From Lunatibacter sp038209145 (GTDB lineage Bacteria > Bacteroidota > Bacteroidia > Cytophagales > Cyclobacteriaceae): 20,705 bases of DNA. Positions 15,194 through 20,705 of this stretch are shown one piece after another; the stretch's first letter is position 1; every line of letters starts with the position of its first letter. Position numbers and translations under genes: made by a program. The notes under the pieces were generated by a model. That model worked only from the letters and a program-made list of their open reading frames with translations. It was not told the DNA's origin and did not search any database. Location: NCBI GenBank assembly GCA_038209145.1, contig JBBQXZ010000060.1, positions 1 through 20,705 of the forward strand, written 5' to 3'.

Positions 15194-16195
15194 ATGAGTA
15201 AATCGAGCGAAATAAATTACGAAGTAGAAAAAAACGCAGAGGTAATCAGCCAATTAAATGATTTCGTCGGTCAAACCGTGGATTCAACCTTACTGGATCC
15301 CGATGATTGTTGGCAGCCTACCGATTTTCTACCCGATATGGCCCAGCCAGACGCGTTGGATCAGGTAAAATTGCTAAGGGAAAGGGCAGAAGGCATACCT
15401 GACACTATCATAACTTCCCTTATTGGAAACATGATTACCGAGGAGGCACTTCCCAGTTACCAGACCTACTTCAATATGCTGGAGGGGATCAATGAAGAGG
15501 GAAATCTAACAAGCGATGCCGGTTGGGTAAGATGGACAAGGGCTTGGACAGCAGAAGAAAACCGCCATGGGGACTTGCTTAACAAATACCTGTATCTATC
15601 CGGACGGGCAGACATGAGGCAAGTGGAACAGACGATCCATCGCCTGATATATAATGGCTTCGATCCAAGATCTGATAAAGATCCTTATCAGGCTATTATT
15701 TATACCTCTTTTCAGGAAAGAGCTACCAAAATCTCCCATGTCAACACAGGGAAGTTGGCAGACAAAGCTGGAGATACGGTCTTGGGAAGAATTTGCAAAC
15801 AAATAGCCGGGGATGAGGCGAGGCATGAAAAAGCGTATAAGTCTTTTATGTCCCAGATTTTTGAAATTGATCCAAACGGAGCCATGTTGGCTTTCGAAAA
15901 AATGATGCGAAAGCAAATTGTCATGCCCGCGGTACTAATGGGCACGGGAGGTCCCAATCCTACGATCTTCGATCAATTCTCAGCGATCACCCAAAAAATA
16001 GGTGTATATACCGGCTGGGATTACGCCAGGATCATAGAACACTTGGTAAAGTTGTGGAACGTGGAGACGACTACCGGATTGAACGATGTAGCCTCTAAGG
16101 CGCAGGATTACCTGGCAGGTCTGTCTTCCCGCTACATGCGGCTTGCCGACAGGATGAAAGCCCCGGATGAAATATCTCTGGCTTGGTTAAAATAA
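15194..16195 (+). CDS. Soluble acyl-[acyl-carrier-protein] desaturase (plant stearoyl-ACP desaturase family)
   Basis: Soluble diiron enzyme of 333 residues that introduces a cis double bond into acyl-ACP, adjusting membrane fluidity. All diiron ligands are visible: E84 in TEEALPSYQ, E122 and H125 in EENRHGDLLNKYLYLSG, E175 in FQERATKISH, and E208 and H211 in DEARHEKAY. From memory, castor delta-9 desaturase ligands are E105, E143, H146, E196, E229 and H232. All six are offset by exactly 21, so the core has no insertions relative to the plant enzyme. The position of the double bond cannot be read from sequence. Two upstream ATGs (15183 and 15187) are out of the favoured frame context. The gene is monocistronic, with a strong terminator behind it. 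Confidence 0.95.
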   Translation: MSKSSEINYEVEKNAEVISQLNDFVGQTVDSTLLDPDDCWQPTDFLPDMAQPDALDQVKLLRERAEGIPDTIITSLIGNMITEEALPSYQTYFNMLEGINEEGNLTSDAGWVRWTRAWTAEENRHGDLLNKYLYLSGRADMRQVEQTIHRLIYNGFDPRSDKDPYQAIIYTSFQERATKISHVNTGKLADKAGDTVLGRICKQIAGDEARHEKAYKSFMSQIFEIDPNGAMLAFEKMMRKQIVMPAVLMGTGGPNPTIFDQFSAITQKIGVYTGWDYARIIEHLVKLWNVETTTGLNDVASKAQDYLAGLSSRYMRLADRMKAPDEISLAWLK

Positions 16196-16220
16196 CTTGT
16201 CCGATTACGGTTTAAAGATA

Positions 16221-16248
16221 AAGGTGCCTGATTTGGGCACCTTTTTTT
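16221..16248 (+). terminator. Rho-independent terminator after the desaturase
   Basis: AAGGTGCC (16221-16228) and GGCACCTT (16236-16243) form a perfect 8-bp stem with a 7-nt loop. A run of seven T's (16242-16248) overlaps the end of the stem. It lies 26 bp after the desaturase stop, between convergent genes. The minus-strand side has only TTT, so it mainly serves the plus strand. Confidence 0.93.
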
Positions 16249-16330
16249 GTGTGGTTAAAAGATCCATTTTCTCAATCCAATAACCAAAATCGATAAAAAA
16301 ATCTCTATAAGTTCCGGTGAATTAGATCGA

Positions 16331-18454
16331 TCAACTTATTCTGATGGCGATTTTCAGTTGAAGATAAGAATATTTTTCTCCAAAATGGTCCTTTATGGTA
16401 CGGAGAAAGGGGCCGTCTTGGGTTTCGTAAAATGCCTTGATCTCCGCAATTTCAGTTTCCTTGAGAAATTTCTGTTGCGGAATAAGTTTCTTTTCTGCCA
16501 GATTGAACAAATGTCCTTCGATCGTACTGTGAGCCATTTCCCTTTTTCCGGCGATCTGATCCACTGTAAGCCCCTTTTGAAATAGCTCCAGCGTTTCCTT
16601 CTCACTTTCAGAGTTTTTCACTGCGGAGGATGACCTGCGTTGGGAACTACCTATAGACCGTGCCGTAGGGGTCGCCATGTCATGCTCCACCATGTACTGG
16701 CTTATCACCCGGCAAAATTCATCCCCGTACTTTTCAGCCTTCAGCTGACCTACCCCATTGATCAGACGCAAAGTATCCAAATCGGTTGGGAAATGGGTGG
16801 CCATCTCAACCAGCGTGGCATCAGAGAAAATGATGTAGGGAGGCACATTAAATTTCCTGGCTAAGCTGAATCGCAGATTTTTGAGCTTTTCCAAAAGACC
16901 TTTGTCATGCGACTGCTCCGAGGGTGTTACCAAGGTTCCTTCCTCCATCGAAAGCATGATTTTCTCCTTTTGCTTCAGTCTTTCCCAAGCCAATGGTGTC
17001 AACGAAAAAGTAGGGTATTCCGTATCAGAAGCTATCATATACCCTTCCAATACCAATTGGTTACCCAACTTTTTCCAGAATTGTTCGCTTTTGTCCTTTC
17101 CGACCCCATAGACCCCCAAGGTCTTATGCGTTTCCTGAACCTTGGCAGATTGGGATCCGCGGAGCACAAGAATCACATACCCCAATACAAATGCCTCTTT
17201 GAGGCGGACTACTGCAGACAACATCATCTGGGAGAAAATGGTCATGTCAAGTTTATTCCCTTTTTGGAAACAAATGTCACAATTGCCACAATCCTCCTTT
17301 TGGGTCTCCCCGAAGTAATCCAACAAAAACCTTCTCCTACACTGTTGTGTTTGGCAATAGGTTACCATGCGGTCCAGCTTTTTCTTCATCACTTTTATGT
17401 GGGCGGGATTCTCCGAGTTTTCGATCATCCTGCCCAGCGTGATGCTGTCCCCAAAACTGTAGAATAAAAGCACTTCACTGGGCAAGCCGTCCCTGCCCGC
17501 CCTACCTGTCTCCTGATAATAGGACTCTACGTTCTGCGGCATGTTCATGTGAACCACAAAACGCACGTTGGATTTATCTATTCCCATACCAAAAGCGATG
17601 GTAGCCACCATAATCTTTGTTTCGTCCTTGATAAACTGCTCTTGGTTTCGCTGGCGAATATCCCTTTCCAAGCCTGCATGGTAGGGTAATGCCTGATAGC
17701 CGTGCTCCCGCAGTCGCTCTGCCGTATCCTCTACACTCTTTCTGGACAGACAATAAATGATGCCAGAATCTCCGGGGTGATGGGAAAGAAATTCAATCAG
17801 CTTCTGGAAGGCATCATTTCGCAAAACTATCCGATAGGTGATGTTGGGCCGGTCAAAAGAAGACACAAACCAACGGGGATCAACCAGTCCTAATTTATCC
17901 GCAATATCCTTTCTGGTCAGGGTATCGGCCGTAGCCGTAAGGGCTAAGAAGGGAGTTTGTACAAACTTTTTTCGAAGTTGACCGATCTTGAGGTATTCGG
18001 GACGGAAATCATGGCCCCACTGGGAAACACAATGGGCTTCATCCACGGCTACCAAGGACAAGCTTACCTTGTCCAACAAGTCCAATACGGAGTTTCCTCC
18101 CGAAAAAATCCGTTCCGGTGCTACATAAAGCAATTTTATTTTACCTGAGATGGCTTCCTGGGAAATAAAGCGCTGCTTGCTACTACTTTGGGTGGAGTTT
18201 AGGAAAGCAGCCGGAATCCCAATGGCGTTTAGGGCATCTACCTGGTCTTTCATCAATGCGATTAAAGGTGAAATCACCAATGTAAGTCCGGGGAGCAGCA
18301 TGGCGGGTACCTGATAGCAGACTGATTTTCCAGCACCGGTTGGCATCAATGTGATGGTATCTTTTCCGTTCATCACGGCATCGATAATTGATTCTTGGTT
18401 ACCTCTAAACTGATCGTAACCGTAAAAGTCCTTTAAAATATCTATGGGTTTCAT
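16331..18454 (-). CDS. recQ: ATP-dependent DNA helicase RecQ
   Basis: 3'-5' superfamily 2 DNA helicase acting in recombination and replication-fork repair, 707 residues. Helicase motifs run in order: Walker A PTGAGKS (38-44), DEAH (138-141) followed by the RecQ aromatic-rich loop QWGHDFR (145-151), LTATA (172-176), the second RecA domain with TIAFGMGIDKSNVRFVVH (285-302) and QETGRAGRDG (314-323). The RecQ zinc site is C372, C389, C392 and C395, followed by a winged-helix domain (about 400-500). An HRDC domain lies at about 518-590. The C-terminal 90 residues (about 615-707, with LTVDQIAGKREMAHSTIEGHL) form a helix-turn-helix extension of the HTH_40 type, seen in RecQ proteins of Bacteroidota and Firmicutes, which makes this longer than E. 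coli RecQ (about 610). It is transcribed alone. Confidence 0.97.
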   Translation of the reverse strand: MKPIDILKDFYGYDQFRGNQESIIDAVMNGKDTITLMPTGAGKSVCYQVPAMLLPGLTLVISPLIALMKDQVDALNAIGIPAAFLNSTQSSSKQRFISQEAISGKIKLLYVAPERIFSGGNSVLDLLDKVSLSLVAVDEAHCVSQWGHDFRPEYLKIGQLRKKFVQTPFLALTATADTLTRKDIADKLGLVDPRWFVSSFDRPNITYRIVLRNDAFQKLIEFLSHHPGDSGIIYCLSRKSVEDTAERLREHGYQALPYHAGLERDIRQRNQEQFIKDETKIMVATIAFGMGIDKSNVRFVVHMNMPQNVESYYQETGRAGRDGLPSEVLLFYSFGDSITLGRMIENSENPAHIKVMKKKLDRMVTYCQTQQCRRRFLLDYFGETQKEDCGNCDICFQKGNKLDMTIFSQMMLSAVVRLKEAFVLGYVILVLRGSQSAKVQETHKTLGVYGVGKDKSEQFWKKLGNQLVLEGYMIASDTEYPTFSLTPLAWERLKQKEKIMLSMEEGTLVTPSEQSHDKGLLEKLKNLRFSLARKFNVPPYIIFSDATLVEMATHFPTDLDTLRLINGVGQLKAEKYGDEFCRVISQYMVEHDMATPTARSIGSSQRRSSSAVKNSESEKETLELFQKGLTVDQIAGKREMAHSTIEGHLFNLAEKKLIPQQKFLKETEIAEIKAFYETQDGPFLRTIKDHFGEKYSYLQLKIAIRIS

Positions 18455-18762
18455 TACAAAAAACGTTAATTTAGATAAGGGTTTGAAAACGAAATTAAAA
18501 AAATCCCTTCAAATATCCTTAGGCCATTCTAAATTTAATGACAAACGCTAAAAGTACACCGATGGAATTGGGGAAAGCTACCTCATCCAAACCCACAAGT
18601 ACCATGATACACCTATTTGACAAGAAGCAGACCTGCACTTAGTTGATAAAATTGTGCAGGCCTTCCTTTATATAGACTCGGATGAATCGGATTTGCACTC
18701 GGCTTGAATTACCTACCACATCCAACATCCTGCGAAGAAGGCTGAACCCAAGGAGCTTGCGA
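18455..18762. other. 308-bp intergenic region with an inverted repeat, no recognisable gene
   Basis: The region between recQ and the T9SS protein gene (both minus strand) holds no open frame longer than about 26 codons that I can recognise. It contains the perfect inverted repeat CCTGCAC (18632-18638) and GTGCAGG (18654-18660) with a 15-nt loop. Neither arm is followed by a proper T-run, so it is at best a weak terminator for the T9SS gene. The recQ-proximal part is AT-rich and probably holds the recQ promoter, but no clean TAnnTTTG is present. Confidence 0.5.
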
Positions 18763-20496
18763 TTAGTATTTCAAAATTTTTAGGTGGGTCACTTCATTTC
18801 CCTGGGTTACTTCTATCACACATACTCCCTTTGGAGCCTGGCTGATCTGTTGGCCGATAAGCAGTGACAGCGTTGAGAGATCGGTGGCCTGAACAGGCTG
18901 GCTATTCCCCATTGAGACGATGCGCGCGGTGATTGGCCCTTGATCTAGGGTATGGACATCAGCCAACCGAAGATTGAAGCCGTCACCGTTGGTAGGATTT
19001 GGATATGCGACCCATTTGGAATCGTAGGATTTTCCCAGACTATTCGCTACCGTTACCCTTGCTGTCTCGCTATGGGAATTTTCCCCATTCATATCCACCT
19101 GCTTGATGCGATAAAAAACGAAACCGGAATGATTGGGCAGGTTTTTATCTTCAAATCTATAGGAACTTATCAAATCTGAATATCCAACGGCCGCAACATC
19201 GCCGATAGGAATATATCCCTCAATACCTGTAAGGGACCTTTCCACCACAAAATGACTGTTTTCCCATTCCTTGGTAGTTTCCCAAGCCAATTTTACCTGC
19301 TTGTTTGCGGACTCAAACAGGATTGAAAAGCCACCCCAAACAACCGGAAGGGCAATGCATCCCTCTCCATAAAAGCTGTTTTGCTGCACCGTAATGTGAT
19401 AGGTACTGATCTGAGTAGAATTAACGAAATCACATATATTAAAAGCCGAATTATTTCCAGTTTGAACGGCTCCACCATTGGAAGCGATAAGTTTCCCGCC
19501 GATATAGACCTCGCTAAAGTCGTGTGTTTCGATTCTCCCATTTGGCAGAATTACATTACCTTGAATAATTCCCCGCGTATTGTTTCTCAGTTCCAATTTA
19601 CCCCCCCCAGACATATCCAGATTTTCACCAAACAAGAAATTAGCCGTATTACCTGTTCTAATGGTCGCCCCATGTGGAATAGTGACCAGTTTCTGAAAAC
19701 TCGCAGAAGCCAAATGGGTAAGGCTTATGGTACCACTTTGTCCGGCGTTCGTTTTTCCACCTACCACGATGGTGCTTTTTCCATTGAGATTTAACGTGCC
19801 GTTGGTGACGGTGAGGTCATTCGCCACTTCTATATTGGCATGGTTCGAATCCGCGGTTAAGGTCCCTCCTGAGGTAAAGATAAGATCCTTTGTTATTAAA
19901 GAACCCTGAATATTAAGGTTACTTTGGCTTCTCAAGGTTGTTGTTTCTAGAACGATCAATTGACCTCCTTCTTGGACTGTAATTTCTGGCTTGCTATCTC
20001 CCACGACCAGATTTTTTATAGTAACTACAGAATTAGAAGGGATAACAATTTTTACGGGTCTGTTAACTGTAAAAGTTCCGGCTACATTAAGTTTGGCGCC
20101 GGATTCCATGATAAAAGTAGGTACTGAACCCCCTCCGCTGAAGGTCACATTACCCGGGAAATTCAACGTCCCGTCAGACTTAATCTCAATGCCATTGAAT
20201 ACACCTGCTCCAAAATCTGTGGCATGCCCTACAAAATCAACGGTATGGTTGATAACAACATTTACCGCACAACCCCAGTTTTTGTTTATGGGAGGTACCC
20301 CGACACTTACATTGTCCCACTGACCGCAGGAATGTGAGCTGTTCCATGTGACATTTTGATTCCATTTTCCATCCTTTTTACTGGTGAAACTCTGCGCCGA
20401 AGCTGGATTGGCTGAAAACACCAGCAATAAAAAAAGCCCACCAACCAATCCTATCTTCTTTGTGATGCTAGCCGGGAAATTTGTATTGCTGTTCAT
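18763..20496 (-). CDS. Secreted beta-rich protein with C-terminal T9SS sorting domain
   Basis: Protein of 577 residues exported through Sec and then the type IX secretion system. From the ATG at 20496 it has a textbook signal peptide ending ASA-Q (cleavage after residue 34), preceded by an AAAGAAAAC ribosome-binding stretch. Longer in-frame starts (ATG at 20523, TTG at 20529) only add a tail before the signal. Residues about 36-110 (KWNQNVTW, VPPINKNWGCAVNVVINHTV) resemble the G8-like beta-helix entry domain found in surface proteins. Residues 110-380 are repeated short beta strands with G-x-L and N-G turns, typical of a right-handed beta-helix. Residues about 390-495 form a fibronectin-like domain common in Bacteroidota (KLAWETTKEWENSHFVVERS). 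The last 75 residues are a type A sorting domain with AYPNPTNGDGF and an end in HLKILKY. The ligand or substrate is unknown. Confidence 0.85.
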   Translation of the reverse strand: MNSNTNFPASITKKIGLVGGLFLLLVFSANPASAQSFTSKKDGKWNQNVTWNSSHSCGQWDNVSVGVPPINKNWGCAVNVVINHTVDFVGHATDFGAGVFNGIEIKSDGTLNFPGNVTFSGGGSVPTFIMESGAKLNVAGTFTVNRPVKIVIPSNSVVTIKNLVVGDSKPEITVQEGGQLIVLETTTLRSQSNLNIQGSLITKDLIFTSGGTLTADSNHANIEVANDLTVTNGTLNLNGKSTIVVGGKTNAGQSGTISLTHLASASFQKLVTIPHGATIRTGNTANFLFGENLDMSGGGKLELRNNTRGIIQGNVILPNGRIETHDFSEVYIGGKLIASNGGAVQTGNNSAFNICDFVNSTQISTYHITVQQNSFYGEGCIALPVVWGGFSILFESANKQVKLAWETTKEWENSHFVVERSLTGIEGYIPIGDVAAVGYSDLISSYRFEDKNLPNHSGFVFYRIKQVDMNGENSHSETARVTVANSLGKSYDSKWVAYPNPTNGDGFNLRLADVHTLDQGPITARIVSMGNSQPVQATDLSTLSLLIGQQISQAPKGVCVIEVTQGNEVTHLKILKY

Positions 20497-20528
20497 GTTT
20501 TCTTTATGTTTAAAAATTAACATGAACA
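20490..20528. repeat. 10-bp inverted repeat spanning the start region of the T9SS protein
   Basis: TGTTCATGTT (20490-20499) and AACATGAACA (20519-20528) are perfect inverted arms around 19 bp. The left arm contains the start codon (CAT at 20494-20496 on this strand), and the right arm touches the -7 element. It may be an operator. If transcription started further upstream, it could be an RNA hairpin hiding the start codon. Confidence 0.45.
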
Positions 20529-20534
20529 AACTTA
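20527..20534 (-). promoter_or_regulatory. Bacteroidota -7 element (TAAGTTTG) of the T9SS protein gene
   Basis: Read on the minus strand, TAAGTTTG matches TAnnTTTG exactly. It ends 30 bases before the ATG at 20496, the same distance as for the PyrR-like gene. No clear -33 box is seen. Confidence 0.5.
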
Positions 20535-20679
20535 CCTCAATAAAAAATGCGGTAGTAAAAAAGTCGATAAACCCGGTGTATCACAGGTTGAATCTGAATT
20601 TTAAGTAGTTAAAATTTTACCCAAATACTTTTAATTGTTTTTTACATACTTTAAATTGCCTTACGAAAGACTAAGGCAT

Positions 20680-20705
20680 AAAAAAACCCTGGCAGAACCA
20701 GGGTT
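20680..20705 (-). terminator. Rho-independent terminator of a gene beyond the right edge
   Basis: AACCCTGG (20685-20692) and CCAGGGTT (20698-20705) form a perfect 8-bp stem with loop CAGAA. On the minus strand the hairpin is followed by a run of T's (A's at 20680-20686 here). It therefore terminates a minus-strand gene whose body lies to the right of the window, and it insulates the T9SS gene from it. The stem may extend past the edge. Confidence 0.85.

Noticed and set aside
16907..17467. 186-codon plus-strand frame inside recQ
   Set aside because: Antisense to well-conserved helicase, zinc-site and winged-helix sequence. Rich in His, Leu and Cys with no domain.
19500..20300. Repetitive-looking coding sequence that might be a DNA tandem repeat
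   Set aside because: The repetition is at protein level (short beta strands with glycine/asparagine turns of a beta-helix). I see no repeated unit of constant length at DNA level.
1..20705. A novel defence, mobile or biosynthetic gene cluster
   Set aside because: I looked for nucleases, toxin-antitoxin pairs, integrases, transposases, reverse transcriptases, NRPS/PKS modules and CRISPR repeats. recQ is a standard housekeeping copy with no defence partners, and the other genes belong to known unrelated families in short operons.

Overview
The window reads as chromosomal DNA of a Bacteroidota bacterium, most likely a Cytophagales/Cyclobacteriaceae-type organism. The evidence is a protein with a C-terminal type IX secretion (T9SS) sorting tail, a Kdo transferase for Gram-negative lipid A, a multidomain Planctomycete-type cytochrome protein of a kind widespread in marine Bacteroidota, and several genes preceded by the Bacteroidota -7 promoter element TAnnTTTG. 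The lineage is inferred from protein families and promoter style, not from a marker-gene match. There are no rRNA or tRNA genes, CRISPR arrays, insertion sequences or phage genes that I can see.

Layout, left to right. (1) 1-3240, minus strand: the first six codons of a gene running off the left edge, just downstream of a large PSCyt1-PSCyt2-LamG-PSD1 lipoprotein. (2) 3425-7000, plus strand: waaA and rsgA (overlapping ATGA), then a PyrR-like phosphoribosyltransferase and panB, 4 bp apart. These are envelope, ribosome-assembly and coenzyme A housekeeping genes. (3) 7054-7602, minus strand: a secreted CAP/SCP-domain protein. (4) 7776-10010, plus strand: monomeric NADP-dependent isocitrate dehydrogenase, followed by a clear hairpin terminator. 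(5) 10247-11695, minus strand: an aldehyde dehydrogenase of the alpha-ketoglutarate-semialdehyde type. (6) 11917-14995, plus strand: a GNAT acetyltransferase overlapping a secreted M1 metallopeptidase, then a beta-propeller lipoprotein with its own promoter. (7) 15194-16195, plus strand: a plant-type soluble acyl-ACP desaturase with a strong terminator. (8) 16331-18454, minus strand: RecQ helicase. (9) 18455-18762: about 300 bp without a recognisable gene. (10) 18763-20496, minus strand: a T9SS-secreted adhesin- or polysaccharide-related beta-rich protein. (11) 20680-20705: the terminator of a minus-strand gene lying beyond the right edge.

I see no coherent new defence, mobile or biosynthetic system here. 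The genes are mostly unrelated housekeeping and envelope or secretory functions in short operons. The observations most worth a second look are an operator-like palindrome cluster between the aldehyde dehydrogenase and the GNAT/M1 operon, a likely leaderless waaA transcript, a 10-bp inverted repeat spanning the start region of the T9SS protein, and the probable DUF1501 partner cut off at the left edge. Several starts differ from the longest possible reading frames (PSCyt protein, waaA, PyrR-like protein, icd, T9SS protein), and the reasons are given in each entry.
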